NCBI GenBank assembly: GCA_027024155.1
Contig: JALVTE010000121.1
Span: 102,313 to 166,312, forward strand
DNA from: Campylobacteraceae bacterium
Lineage (GTDB): Bacteria > Campylobacterota > Campylobacteria > Campylobacterales > Sulfurovaceae
DNA length: 64,000 bases
Direction: 5' to 3'
Shown here: positions 25,022-35,044 of the stretch, in pieces
Numbering within the stretch: the stretch's first letter is position 1
How the letters are laid out: each line of letters begins with the position of its first letter
Position numbers and translations under genes: made by a program
The notes under the pieces: model-generated
Told to the model about the DNA's origin: nothing
What the model saw: the letters and a program-made list of their open reading frames with translations, nothing else
Database searches by the model: none

Positions 25022-25050
25022 AATAACTGAAGTTAATACTTTTAATTTTT
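25022..25050 (+). terminator. Weak hairpin with T-rich tail after the DsrE-like gene
   Basis: AATAAC, TGAA, GTTAAT (one mismatch), followed by ACTTTTAATTTTTTTA. Its core is the reverse complement of the hairpin core at 15014. Confidence 0.35.
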
Positions 25051-25149
25051 TTATTATAAAAATACTCTATATTATATTGTCATTTTATAATAGCTTAATC
25101 ACAATTACTTGTTATAATGTAGGAATATTATCTATCCAAAGGCAATTTT

Positions 25150-28100
25150 ATGATTAAGCGATATATTATACTATTAATACTATTTTTTACAATAACTAGT
25201 AGTGCTGCTATTAAGAGTCTACATATAGAGAAAACTTATACAAGAAGTAACACTAACGATGTATCTATTTGTGCCAAAGTAGATAGATATTTTAATGCTA
25301 CAAATTCTGAACTTGCAAAGCCTTATATTAAAATTCTACCTATGCAGTACTTTAAAGTTAGACTCTCTTATGATGAAATTTGTATTAAGGGTTTAAAACC
25401 ACAAACTGAGTATACTATAACAATAGATAAATCTATACCTTTAGGTAAAATTGGATTAGATAAAACATATACCTTTACTAAAAAAACAGGTGACTTAGAG
25501 CCTAGTTTCTCTTTTAAGGGTGGTGGATATATTTTGCCTGCAAAAGGTGATATTGCAATTCCTATAGAGACTACAAATGTTAAAAAGTTAGAGGTAAGTT
25601 TATATAGAATAAACCGAAACAATTTAATTGGTGCAGTTAATAGATATGGTTTAATTAAAGAGATAGCCAGTTATAAGTTAGAAGATATTAAAAACCAAAA
25701 TGGTTACTTTTTATGGAAAAAATTACTACCGATTAGAAACTATAAAGAGAATATCGCTAAAGTAACAGCTATTCCAGTAGGTAAATATATAAAAAAGCTT
25801 GACGCTGGGGTTTATATATTAGCTGCGACTACTATCAATTCTGATGGTACAGTTAATGAGTGGAATAGTGTTACTCAATGGTTTATGGTTTCAGATATTG
25901 GCTTATTTACTATGCAGGGCGATAAGGGAATGCATATATATGCAAAACATTTATCAAATGCTAGTAAATATAGTGGTGTAAAGCTTGAGTTAGTATCTAA
26001 AAATAATGAAGTTTTAGCTAAGAGTATTACAAAAGATGGCTACGCATTTTTTAAATCGGCACTCTTAAATGGCGAATTAGGTCTTGCACCTAAGGCGATA
26101 TATGCATATGGAGAGAATGGTGATTTTACAGTTTTAAATCTTTCTCAATCTCCGCTAGATTTAACCGATAGAGGTGTAGCAGGAAGAGAGCCTCCAAAGG
26201 GTTACGATGGCTTTATATTTAGCAATAGAGGAATTTTTAAACCAGGAGAGAGAGTTGCTTATAACCTATTGGTTAGAGATAGCTATGGCAAAGTAGCTAA
26301 AGATTTAAAGCTTATTATTAAAATATGGGATTCGAGGGGTGTAGCGTTAGAGAGTAAAACTGTTACAACTGATGAATTGGGTTATATAGGTGGTGAATTT
26401 AAAATACCAAAAAGTGGAGAGACTGGAAGATATATAATTTCTGCATATGCAGGTAATGAAAATGAAATAGCAAATTTAAACTTTCTTGTAGAAGATTTTG
26501 TACCTCCAAAAATAGAAGTTATTATAAAAGATAAGCCAAAAGAGCTCAAGCCAAATAGTAACAATTTAGTAAAAGCTGTTGCAAAGTATTTAACTGGTGA
26601 TAGTATGCCAATGCCTAGTGGAGATTTTAAAGTAATACTGCATGCCAGCAAGACTCCATTTAAAGAGTTTAAAGGATACCAATTTGGTAGAGTAGAAGAT
26701 ACATTTAGCAATGATTACGCTTTAGAAGATAGTTTCACTGGTGATAAAAATGGCACAATAGAGTTGCCTCTAAAGCTAAAAACTCCTGCTAAGACAACTT
26801 TGCCAGTTAGTGCATATGTTAAGATTTCGGTTAATGAGCCTGGTGGGCGCCCTGTAGAGAATGGATTTAATATATTCTATAACGATAAATATGGCTATAT
26901 TGGTATAAAGCCGAACTTTAAGTATGATGCTGTAGATTTAAATTTGAAGCCTAGTTTTAATGTTGTTTATGTAAAAAATAGCAAAGCGGTTAGTGCTAAA
27001 GTTCACTATAGAGTTGTAGAGGAGGAGCGAGAGTGGAATTGGAGCTACAATAACGAAGATGATACTTGGGATTACTATGTAACGTACAATGATAGTTACG
27101 AAGTTAGCAAAGGCGATTTAAACTTGCAAGCACACCCAACACCTTTAACTATAGATAAGCTCGATTGGGGTAGTTACCGCATAGAGATTAGCGACGATAG
27201 AGGCATAGTAAGTAGTTATCGATTTAGTGTAGGGTACGAAGAGTTATCTAGCAAAGCTTCGCCAGATAGATTACCTATTGCTATTAACAAAAAAGTTTAT
27301 AAGCCAAATGATACACTAAAAGTTAATATTACACCAAAGTTTAGCGGTCCGTTAATTGTGAATATTGCAAACAATAGGATTATTGAGTCAAGAGAGTTGC
27401 AAGCAAAAGAGGGTGTGCCATTAAAGGTAGAGTTTAAAATTAAGCCAGAGTGGGGTAGTAGCGTATATGTATTAGCAAGTGAATTTAGAGCCCAAGATAA
27501 AAAGAGAGGGGCAAGCCGTGCTATAGGTGTTGCACATATTGCGGTTCATGACGCTAGTAAATATATAGAGCTTAAAGTTAATACTCCTAAAAAGATAGAG
27601 TCTAACTCTAAATTAAAAGTTACTTTAAATGCCACTAATTTAAAAGATAAAGCTTATGCAGTAGTTGCAGTGGTTGATAAAGGGGTTTTAAATATGACCA
27701 AATATAAAACTCCTAATCCTGCAAAATATTTTTGGGGTCAGAAGAAGTTAGGCATTATGATAAGAGATGTCTATTCTGATTTAATCAAAGTAACAGGTGA
27801 GCATGGCGAGTTTGAAGTTGGTGCAGATGGGGAATTACAAGATAACTTAAACGAAGATGTAACAACTAATAAAAGAGAAGTAGTAGCTTTAATTAGTAAG
27901 CCGTTAATGTTTAGAGATGGTAAAGCTGTGGCAGAGTTTGATATTCCTTCTTTTCAAGGTAGCTTAAAAGTTATGGCTGTTGCTTGGGGTAAAAAAGGTG
28001 TTGGCAGTAGCGATAGTGTAACTATTGTTAAAGACCCAATCTCGCTAGAGGCTTATATGCCACGCTTTTTAGCAAATGGTGATAGTGCCAATATTATGCT

Positions 28101-30456
28101 AAGTGCTAAGTTTGATAACGAAGTTATAAAGCCAGGTAAATATATTTTAAAAGTAGATACAAGCGGTGGTGTTAAAGCTGAGGAAAATAGTATAGAGTTT
28201 AATTACGATGGTAAGAGTAGCTTCTTAAAAGCAGTACCAATAAAGGCGATTAAACTAGAAGATGGGAATATAACATTAAGTGTTTATAAAAATGGTAAAA
28301 GATTGGCAAGTCGAGAGTTTGGCTTGGCGGTTAGAAGCCCTTATCCACAGACATTTGCACGTCGTGTTAAGATATTAGATAAGGGAGCAAGTTTAGATGC
28401 CAAAAGTTTAATATCTAAAGAGAATTGGCAAAATATTAGCAAGCTTAGATTAACAGTGTCAGCTTCGCCTTTAATTGATAAAAAATCTATAGAGAATGAG
28501 CTAACAAGTTATTGTTGTAGATGTGCTGAACAGACAACTAGCAGGGCATTTCCTTATGTTAATGCTAAAGATGAGTTTAGCAAAGAGAGGGTAAATAGTG
28601 CAATCGAGCGTCTACTTAATCTACAAAAAATAGATGGCTCATTTGGGCTTTGGTATGAGAGTAAGGCTTCAACTTGGGTTAGTGCCTATGTGCTAGATTT
28701 TTTAACAAGAGCAAAAGCTAATGGCTACAATATTCCGGATAAAAATATAAACGAAGGTTTAAAGTGGCTACAAAATAGCCTATATAAATGGAGTAATAAA
28801 CAAGAAAAACAAGAGGCAGATGCTTACGCACTATATGTTTTAGCAAGAAATGGTAAAGTATTGATAAGCGATATAATGCATCATGTAAATGACAAACACT
28901 CTCTTATAAAATCGGGCTTTGCTTGGGGGCATTTAGCAACTGCGCTAGCAATAGTTGGCGAGAATAAAAAAGCAAAAGAGATATTTAAACTCGCACAAAA
29001 AAGCTTAGGTGTTTCTGGTAGCTACTCTAATTATGGAGGAGTTTTAAGAGATAAAGCTGCACTTGTTGTTTTAGCAAAAGAGGCGAAGTTTGATAATATA
29101 GCACAATCTCTATATGCAGATTTAGCCTTAGATTTAAAAGATAAAAAATACTTAAGTACACAAGAGATGAGCCAAATTTTAAGAGCTGTTAATGTAATGC
29201 AGATTAGACCAAGTAAATTAAATATAGTAGTAAACAGTAAGCCATACAACTCTGCTAAAAACTTTGTAATAGAGGCTAACTCTTTAGATAAAATACCAAC
29301 TATTACAAACAGCGGTAAAGAGAGTATTTGGTACAACTTAAGCTTTATAGGTACACCTACACCAAAGAGTTATAATCAAGCTTATAATAAAGGCTTTAGT
29401 ATTTATAAAACTATCTATTCTATAGATGGTAAAATATTAGAACCTACTCAAATTGCCAAAAATAGACGAGTTGTTGTTGTAATTAGTGGAAAGGTGGAAG
29501 ATAGTGCCATAAATAGACCGCTAGTTATAGATTTCTTGCCATCAGGTTTTGAGCTAGAGAATCCAGATATTAGTGGTGTAGATGAATTATCTGCATTAAA
29601 GTGGCTAAAAGATAGAAGTGCCCTAGAGCATGCAGCTTATAGAGACGACAGATACGCAGCCGCAATTAAGCTAGAGGGTAAAACAGAGTTTAAAGTTGCA
29701 TACATAGCAAGAGCTGTAACGCTAGGTAAATTTGCTTATCCACCAGCACTAATAGAGGATATGTATAAACCAAGATATAGAGCATTTAGTCAATTTAGTC
29801 CAAGAGCTTTAGAGATAAAAAATGCTAGTGATATAACAGTTGCTCCATCAAAAAGTGAGAATAATGCAACTGAAAATAATACAATAGAGTCTACTAATAA
29901 GCTCTCAAGTAGCGACTATACTGCTCTTATGAGTCATGGTGTTGGAGATTTAAATAGATACAGTGTGGTTGATTTAAACAGGCTAAGAAATGGAATTTTT
30001 GCACAAGCTGGGTTAGATTTTTCAAAAACTAACCCAGCTCTATATAAACTATTTAGTAAATTTGATTGGTACAAGCCAAGCATAAGTAGTGGCAGTGTTG
30101 CATATGCAAAGCTAACTCCATTACAAAAGAAAAATGTGCTAGCACTGCTAAACGAAGAGAAAAAGCGATGTGGGGGTAGTTTAACGCTGTCTGATTTCTA
30201 TAGAGTAAAGGTGCGCCAATTAAGTGAAGATGACTTAAAAAAGTATAGCAAAGAGGATTTAAGAGTACTTAGAAACTCTTTAATTGCAAGATATGGCTTA
30301 ACCTTTAAAGATGAAAAATTAAGAAAAATATACTCTAATATGCCTTGGTATAAACCCAACCCAAATATAACAGCAAGCGAAATTATAGACAAGCAGATGA
30401 GCGATTTAGAGAGAGCAAATATTCAGACAATATTAAGAGTTGAGCAGAAGAGGTAA
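25150..30456 (+). CDS. Bacterial alpha-2-macroglobulin with C-terminal YARHG domains
   Basis: 1768 residues, signal peptide about 1-19. It has a long series of MG-type beta domains (for example ILAATTINSDGTVNEWNSV and GIFKPGERVAYNLLVRD), then the A2M region (YVLASEFRAQDKKRGASRAI, then SFQGSLKVMAVAWG). A thioester-type site follows near 1120 in the form RCAEQTTSRAFP, where most bacterial relatives have GCLEQ, then the helical complement-like domain. The last about 170 residues hold two YARHG-type units (LRNGIFAQAGLDF...WYKP and LRNSLIARYGLTF...WYKP). These periplasmic proteins trap attacking proteases and are usually paired with PBP1C, which lies 2 kb downstream here. Confidence 0.9.
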   Translation: MIKRYIILLILFFTITSSAAIKSLHIEKTYTRSNTNDVSICAKVDRYFNATNSELAKPYIKILPMQYFKVRLSYDEICIKGLKPQTEYTITIDKSIPLGKIGLDKTYTFTKKTGDLEPSFSFKGGGYILPAKGDIAIPIETTNVKKLEVSLYRINRNNLIGAVNRYGLIKEIASYKLEDIKNQNGYFLWKKLLPIRNYKENIAKVTAIPVGKYIKKLDAGVYILAATTINSDGTVNEWNSVTQWFMVSDIGLFTMQGDKGMHIYAKHLSNASKYSGVKLELVSKNNEVLAKSITKDGYAFFKSALLNGELGLAPKAIYAYGENGDFTVLNLSQSPLDLTDRGVAGREPPKGYDGFIFSNRGIFKPGERVAYNLLVRDSYGKVAKDLKLIIKIWDSRGVALESKTVTTDELGYIGGEFKIPKSGETGRYIISAYAGNENEIANLNFLVEDFVPPKIEVIIKDKPKELKPNSNNLVKAVAKYLTGDSMPMPSGDFKVILHASKTPFKEFKGYQFGRVEDTFSNDYALEDSFTGDKNGTIELPLKLKTPAKTTLPVSAYVKISVNEPGGRPVENGFNIFYNDKYGYIGIKPNFKYDAVDLNLKPSFNVVYVKNSKAVSAKVHYRVVEEEREWNWSYNNEDDTWDYYVTYNDSYEVSKGDLNLQAHPTPLTIDKLDWGSYRIEISDDRGIVSSYRFSVGYEELSSKASPDRLPIAINKKVYKPNDTLKVNITPKFSGPLIVNIANNRIIESRELQAKEGVPLKVEFKIKPEWGSSVYVLASEFRAQDKKRGASRAIGVAHIAVHDASKYIELKVNTPKKIESNSKLKVTLNATNLKDKAYAVVAVVDKGVLNMTKYKTPNPAKYFWGQKKLGIMIRDVYSDLIKVTGEHGEFEVGADGELQDNLNEDVTTNKREVVALISKPLMFRDGKAVAEFDIPSFQGSLKVMAVAWGKKGVGSSDSVTIVKDPISLEAYMPRFLANGDSANIMLSAKFDNEVIKPGKYILKVDTSGGVKAEENSIEFNYDGKSSFLKAVPIKAIKLEDGNITLSVYKNGKRLASREFGLAVRSPYPQTFARRVKILDKGASLDAKSLISKENWQNISKLRLTVSASPLIDKKSIENELTSYCCRCAEQTTSRAFPYVNAKDEFSKERVNSAIERLLNLQKIDGSFGLWYESKASTWVSAYVLDFLTRAKANGYNIPDKNINEGLKWLQNSLYKWSNKQEKQEADAYALYVLARNGKVLISDIMHHVNDKHSLIKSGFAWGHLATALAIVGENKKAKEIFKLAQKSLGVSGSYSNYGGVLRDKAALVVLAKEAKFDNIAQSLYADLALDLKDKKYLSTQEMSQILRAVNVMQIRPSKLNIVVNSKPYNSAKNFVIEANSLDKIPTITNSGKESIWYNLSFIGTPTPKSYNQAYNKGFSIYKTIYSIDGKILEPTQIAKNRRVVVVISGKVEDSAINRPLVIDFLPSGFELENPDISGVDELSALKWLKDRSALEHAAYRDDRYAAAIKLEGKTEFKVAYIARAVTLGKFAYPPALIEDMYKPRYRAFSQFSPRALEIKNASDITVAPSKSENNATENNTIESTNKLSSSDYTALMSHGVGDLNRYSVVDLNRLRNGIFAQAGLDFSKTNPALYKLFSKFDWYKPSISSGSVAYAKLTPLQKKNVLALLNEEKKRCGGSLTLSDFYRVKVRQLSEDDLKKYSKEDLRVLRNSLIARYGLTFKDEKLRKIYSNMPWYKPNPNITASEIIDKQMSDLERANIQTILRVEQKR

Positions 30457-30491
30457 AGTTCTGCTTTTTTTAGAATTAAGTAGAGTAAAAA

Positions 30492-30968
30492 CTATATAGC
30501 TCTATCTACTTTTTTAACTTCTTTACCGATTCGTTTAAAACAACTTTTATCTCCTATGTTATTGAGAGTTGTTATATTTGTACCTCCCCATTTAATTATT
30601 ATTGGTGTACTTGCAGTTTTAACTGTTTTAACTCTTACACCAGCTCCTCCACAATCGGCAGTTGCAATTTGGGAGTTGTTTTTTCTATACATTGAGTAAG
30701 TCTCTATCGCCACGACAGAGCCATTTGCTTTTAGGTTTATATCGTTCATTTGCCAGCTATATTGTGAAGATGATTTACAAGTACTATTTAGTGGTAAGTA
30801 TGTTGCTTTTAGTATATTTCTGCTTACTCTTTGCAGACATACAGTACCTTCGTTAGAGAGTATTTTATATTTACTGTTGTCTGTTTTTTTATGCTTTAGT
30901 GATAAATTATTTATAGAACAACTTGTTAGTAAAACAGCGATTATTGTTATAAAATATATCTTTTTCAT
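30492..30968 (-). CDS. Small lipoprotein of unknown function
   Basis: 158 residues with a lipoprotein signal (ITIIAVLLTSCSIN, Cys about 17). The mature part is beta-rich with four further cysteines (GTVCLQ, NSTCKS, TADCGG, DKSCFK) that could make two disulfides. I do not recognise a family. It is convergent with the alpha-2-macroglobulin gene and divergent from the oxidase gene. Confidence 0.65.
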   Translation of the reverse strand: MKKIYFITIIAVLLTSCSINNLSLKHKKTDNSKYKILSNEGTVCLQRVSRNILKATYLPLNSTCKSSSQYSWQMNDINLKANGSVVAIETYSMYRKNNSQIATADCGGAGVRVKTVKTASTPIIIKWGGTNITTLNNIGDKSCFKRIGKEVKKVDRAI

Positions 30969-31024
30969 TAGCGTCCTTTGGTGAAATTATGTATAATTAT
31001 AGCAAATTTATAGGAGATTTTAAA

Positions 31025-32212
31025 ATGTATGACTATTTAATCATAGGAGCGGGTGTTATAGGCTTAGCAGTTGCTAGAGAGTTAAAGTTTAAAAATCCTG
31101 ATGCTAAGATTTTAATAGTAGAAAAAGAGAGCGATGTCGGATTTCACTCTAGCGGTAGAAATAGCGGTGTTTTACATGCAGGTTTTTACTATACTTCATC
31201 ATCTCTTAAGGCAAAATTTACAAGAGATGGCAACCGCGAATTAACAAAGTATTGTCTCGATAATAATTTAGCTATAAATCGCTGTAAAAAAGTAGTTGTG
31301 GCAAAAGATGAGGATGAACTAGATACTCTGCACGAACTATATAAACGAGGTGTAGCAAATGGCGTAGAAGTAGAGTTAATAGGGCAAGATAGGCTAGATA
31401 GAGATTTTAAAAATGTAAAGACACATAAAGAGGCACTTCTGTCTCCAACGACTGCAACAGTTAATCCAAAAGAGATACTTATACATTTAAAAAATCAACT
31501 AATTGCTAGTGGGGTAGAGATTAAATTTAATACTCCATACTGCAAAGAGTATAAAGATAGTGCAAAGTTTGTAATAAATTGTGCAGGATTATATGCAGAT
31601 AAAATTGCTAAAGAGTTTGGTTTTAGTAGAGATTATAAAATATTGCCATTTAAAGGGATATATTTGCAATATAGCAAGAGCGATAGTTTTATAGATACCA
31701 ATATCTACCCAGTACCTAACCTTAAAAACCCATTTTTAGGTGTGCATTATACAATTACAGTAGATGGGCATATAAAGATAGGACCAACAGCAATACCCGC
31801 ATTTTGGCGAGAGAATTACAGAGGTTTAGCAAATTTTAATATAGCTGAATTAGCCGATATATTAGCAACAGAGGCTAAACTTTTTATAAAAAATAGTTTC
31901 GGCTTTAGAGATTTAGCCATAGAAGAGATGAAAAAGTATAATAAAAAATATTTTGTCTCACTAGCTGAATCTATGGTAAAAGAGTTAGATAGTAGTGGCT
32001 TTAATAGTTGGAGCAAACCAGGCATTAGGGCGCAACTATTAAATACCAAAACTAACGAGTTACTGCAAGATTTTGTAGTAGAGGGCGATAGCAAGAGTGT
32101 GCACATTTTAAATGCAGTAAGCCCCGCTTTTACAAGCAGTTTTCCATTTGCGAGGTGGGTTGTGCAGGAGTATATAAATAGCTATAGGCGCCCTGTATTA
32201 CCATTAAGTTAA
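31025..32212 (+). CDS. lhgO: L-2-hydroxyglutarate oxidase (LhgO-like FAD enzyme)
   Basis: 395 residues from ATG 31025, which has AGGAG 10 bases upstream. The ORF-track start adds 12 residues before the FAD motif. It has an N-terminal dinucleotide motif (DYLIIGAGVIGLAVARELK), then HSSGRNSGVLHAGFYY, the DAO-type fold, FKGIYLQYSK and the C-terminal HILNAVSPAFTSSFPFA. These match the YgaF/LhgO family, which oxidises L-2-hydroxyglutarate to 2-oxoglutarate with electrons to the quinone pool. It is a single gene of metabolite repair, unrelated to its cell-envelope neighbours. Confidence 0.88.
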   Translation: MYDYLIIGAGVIGLAVARELKFKNPDAKILIVEKESDVGFHSSGRNSGVLHAGFYYTSSSLKAKFTRDGNRELTKYCLDNNLAINRCKKVVVAKDEDELDTLHELYKRGVANGVEVELIGQDRLDRDFKNVKTHKEALLSPTTATVNPKEILIHLKNQLIASGVEIKFNTPYCKEYKDSAKFVINCAGLYADKIAKEFGFSRDYKILPFKGIYLQYSKSDSFIDTNIYPVPNLKNPFLGVHYTITVDGHIKIGPTAIPAFWRENYRGLANFNIAELADILATEAKLFIKNSFGFRDLAIEEMKKYNKKYFVSLAESMVKELDSSGFNSWSKPGIRAQLLNTKTNELLQDFVVEGDSKSVHILNAVSPAFTSSFPFARWVVQEYINSYRRPVLPLS

Positions 32213-32270
32213 GGAGTATATAGCAATATAATGGAATTATTACTAAATAAAATTAATAATTTTCCATCGC

Positions 32271-32376
32271 CGTCATTCCCGTGAAAACGGGAATCTACAA
32301 TTATAACTGTCTATAAGTTGCAATTTAACTTTTTTGACAATTTAAACCGTGGATTCCCGTTTCCACGGGAATGACG
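32271..32376. mobile_element. MITE-like element with ATTCCCGTG-type inverted ends (about 106 bp)
   Basis: The left end CGTCATTCCCGTGAAAACG and the right end, its near-perfect reverse complement, flank about 55 AT-rich bases. Each end is itself a small palindrome (ATTCCCGTGAAAACGGGAAT). Such ATTCCC-N8-GGGAAT units are spread through many proteobacterial genomes. A related half copy lies at 42678. No ORF inside. Confidence 0.7.
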
Positions 32377-32466
32377 CAGTGGCAAGCTTTTAGCCTTGTT
32401 CTTTAAACTTATTTTGTTTTATGGAGGTAAATTTCTTAACATAATTGCAATGGAGTTACCCTATAT

Positions 32467-34506
32467 TTACTCCTCTTGGCAATCTGGCATATCTACCCAA
32501 ATGTTTCTGCTAATGCTCTCCCCACTGCTATCTAATACTGTAACAGTATGCCCACCTACGCCCAATTTTAAATTTACTCTTTTTGAATTTAGGGTTTTAG
32601 GTTTAGCATCTACATAGAAGTAGTAGGGCTCTTTGCCATTGTCTATTGCGACTTTAATAGTAACTTTGTGGCAACTAGCACTCTGGTATCTTGCACTAAT
32701 TTTTGGGTATAGAAACTTTAACTTATCTTGCGATTTTAACTCTTTATCGAAATACTTAAGCACTTTTGGGGCTTGCTTTTTTATAAAATTGCTGCTCCAG
32801 CTCCACTGTTTTAGCCCTTTGATGGCATCGGTTAGACTAAATGCTTCAAACATTATAGGGGTTGCTATCTCTCTTGCAGATAGTTTTACAACTGGTTGGT
32901 TATTGGCTTTTCCAACCCACACGCCAATAGTGTAGTTTTTACTATACCCCATACTCCAAAAGTCGCGGTAGCCGTAGCTAGTACCTGTTTTGTATGCTAT
33001 TTTATCGGTTCTATCTCGATAGTTTTCTGGCGGTGGTAGCTGTCTTAAAATTGCTGTAACTGTTTTTGCACTCTTGCTATCAATAAAATGTAGTTTATGC
33101 TGTTTCGCACCCTCTAAGATAGCTAAACTTTTAGCACTACCACCATTTGCTAGTGTAACATACCCTTGCGTTAATTGCTTAAGGCTAATGCCAAGTCCAC
33201 CTAAAGCAATAGGGAGAGTGGCGCTGTTTTTAGGTATATGTACCTTGCCAACAACTTTTTGCAATCTATCTATAAATTCACCTGCCCCAACACGATACAA
33301 AACCTTTACCGCAGGAATATTTAGCGAATTTTTTAACGCTTCGCTTATTGTAACTTCTCCGTGGAATTTGCGAGAGTAGTTGTGTGGATGGTAGCTACCA
33401 AAGCTCACCTCTTTATCTAAGATGATTGTTTGTGGGTGTATTATATGTTGCTCGAAGCCTAAAGCATAAATAAAGGGCTTCAGAGCAGAACCTGGCGAGC
33501 GAATGGCATCTGTCATATCTATATAGCCAGATATTTTTGAGTTAAACATATTGTAGCTTCCTAAATAGGCTCTAATTTTTGAGCTAGAGTTTTCTACAAC
33601 AAGTATAGCCATACTCGCGCCATTAGGTAAGCTTTTGCCACGCTCTTTTGCCCAAAGCTCTAACTGCTTTTGAAGTGTGCCATCTATTGTGGTGTAGATT
33701 TTTGTTTTAGAGCTATTTTGTAATAACTTTAAGGCCAAATGTGGTGCAAATCTTGGGAATTTATATAGCTTTGTCGCTATTGGCTCTTTTAAAGCTTGTT
33801 TATAGATATAGTCGCTTAAAATCCCAGATTCGTAAGCCTTTTTTAAGACTCTATCTCTTGCCATTTTTGCTCTTTTTGGGTGCTTATCGGGGCGATAACT
33901 CTCTGGATTTTTAGGCAAGGCAACAAGCATCGCAGCTTCGCTAGCACTCAGAGCATATGGATGCTTACCAAAATAGTACCAACTAGCCGCCTCTATACCC
34001 TCTACATTGCCACCATATGGGGCTAAAGTTAAGTATATATTTAAAATTTGCTTCTTTGTGTAGTGGTGCTCAAGTTGCAAAGCCCTAATAATCTCTACTA
34101 TTTTAGAGCTAAATGTTCTGCGTTTAGGTTCTAAAAGTCTAGCAACTTGCATAGTCAAAGTAGAACCACCAGATACAATATGCCCTCTAGTTGCCAACTG
34201 ATAAGAAGCACGAAGCAAAGCAGCTATATCTACTCCAAAATGGCTATTAAATCGCTTATCTTCAAAGTTTATAAGCATCTTTATATATAGTGGGTCTATA
34301 CGCTTAAACTCTGGCTTAAAACGCCACTTTTGACTCTTGTTTGTAGTAGTATATAGCCAATTTTTAGAGCTATCGTAAACTATTTTAGAGGTATCATCTG
34401 TTTTGTAGATAGAGATAGGATAAAATATATCACTAACAATAACAAACAGTAAAAAACTAAACAGTGCCAAGAGGGTATATTTAAATAAATTCTTTATAAA
34501 TTTCAT
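32467..34506 (-). CDS. pbpC: Penicillin-binding protein 1C
   Basis: 679 residues. A membrane anchor (about 8-28) is followed by the GT51 transglycosylase domain with the catalytic Glu in FEDKRFNSHFGVD and GGSTLTMQVARLL, then the transpeptidase domain with SxxK in SPGSALKPFIYALG (near 345), SLN (NSLNIPA), KTGTSYGYRD (near 515), and a C-terminal BiPBP_C beta domain (about 595-679). It polymerises and crosslinks peptidoglycan. In many bacteria its gene is next to the alpha-2-macroglobulin gene; here the pair is on opposite strands with two genes between. Confidence 0.92.
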   Translation of the reverse strand: MKFIKNLFKYTLLALFSFLLFVIVSDIFYPISIYKTDDTSKIVYDSSKNWLYTTTNKSQKWRFKPEFKRIDPLYIKMLINFEDKRFNSHFGVDIAALLRASYQLATRGHIVSGGSTLTMQVARLLEPKRRTFSSKIVEIIRALQLEHHYTKKQILNIYLTLAPYGGNVEGIEAASWYYFGKHPYALSASEAAMLVALPKNPESYRPDKHPKRAKMARDRVLKKAYESGILSDYIYKQALKEPIATKLYKFPRFAPHLALKLLQNSSKTKIYTTIDGTLQKQLELWAKERGKSLPNGASMAILVVENSSSKIRAYLGSYNMFNSKISGYIDMTDAIRSPGSALKPFIYALGFEQHIIHPQTIILDKEVSFGSYHPHNYSRKFHGEVTISEALKNSLNIPAVKVLYRVGAGEFIDRLQKVVGKVHIPKNSATLPIALGGLGISLKQLTQGYVTLANGGSAKSLAILEGAKQHKLHFIDSKSAKTVTAILRQLPPPENYRDRTDKIAYKTGTSYGYRDFWSMGYSKNYTIGVWVGKANNQPVVKLSAREIATPIMFEAFSLTDAIKGLKQWSWSSNFIKKQAPKVLKYFDKELKSQDKLKFLYPKISARYQSASCHKVTIKVAIDNGKEPYYFYVDAKPKTLNSKRVNLKLGVGGHTVTVLDSSGESISRNIWVDMPDCQEE

Positions 34507-34653
34507 ACTAGGTAAATTATATCTAATTTATGCTACAATTTCTAATGCGAACATTAATATACAACTACACAAAACAGCTCCTAACTCCTTGGCTTTAAGC
34601 CTGTCTACTGCTAAACAAACTATTAATCAATTAAAATTTTCATAAGGATAAAT

Positions 34654-35043
34654 ATGGCACAAGTCAAGATATATGGGCTTAAAGAGTCTATACAAAAAAT
34701 ACAAAATCAACTTAGCGATGTGGTTCATTACTGCGTTGTAGAAGCACTAAAGTTTCCAAAAGATAAAAGGTTTCATCGATTTTTTATGATGGATAGAGAG
34801 AATATGATATTTCCAGATAATAAAAGCTTATCGTATACAATAGTAGAGATAACATTAATGAGCGGACGAAGCGTAGAGGCAAAAAAGAGACTAATTAAGA
34901 TGCTTTTTGAGCAAGTAGAGCAGAAGTTAGCTATCAAGCCAAACGATTTAGAAGTAGTTTTAATAGAGGTACCGCCAGCAAACTTTGGCTTTAGAGGAAT
35001 ATGTGGTGATGAGATAGAGTTAAATTATAAGATAGAGGTATAA
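34654..35043 (+). CDS. Tautomerase-family protein
   Basis: 129 residues. The order is MAQVKIYGLKESIQKIQNQLSDV, HRFFMMDRENMIFPD, YTIVEITLMSGRSVEAKKRLIKMLFEQVEQKL, and VLIEVPPANFGFRG near the end. This is the pattern of the larger tautomerases (Tautomerase_2 group of the 4-oxalocrotonate tautomerase superfamily). The family usually uses an N-terminal Pro after Met removal; here residue 2 is Ala, so catalysis by that route is doubtful. It is coupled to the following methyltransferase-like gene (gap of one base). Confidence 0.65.
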   Translation: MAQVKIYGLKESIQKIQNQLSDVVHYCVVEALKFPKDKRFHRFFMMDRENMIFPDNKSLSYTIVEITLMSGRSVEAKKRLIKMLFEQVEQKLAIKPNDLEVVLIEVPPANFGFRGICGDEIELNYKIEV

Positions 35044-35044
35044 A

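Noticed and set aside
32271-32376. Insertion sequence
   Set aside because: The element is about 106 bp with no transposase frame; at most it is a non-autonomous element.
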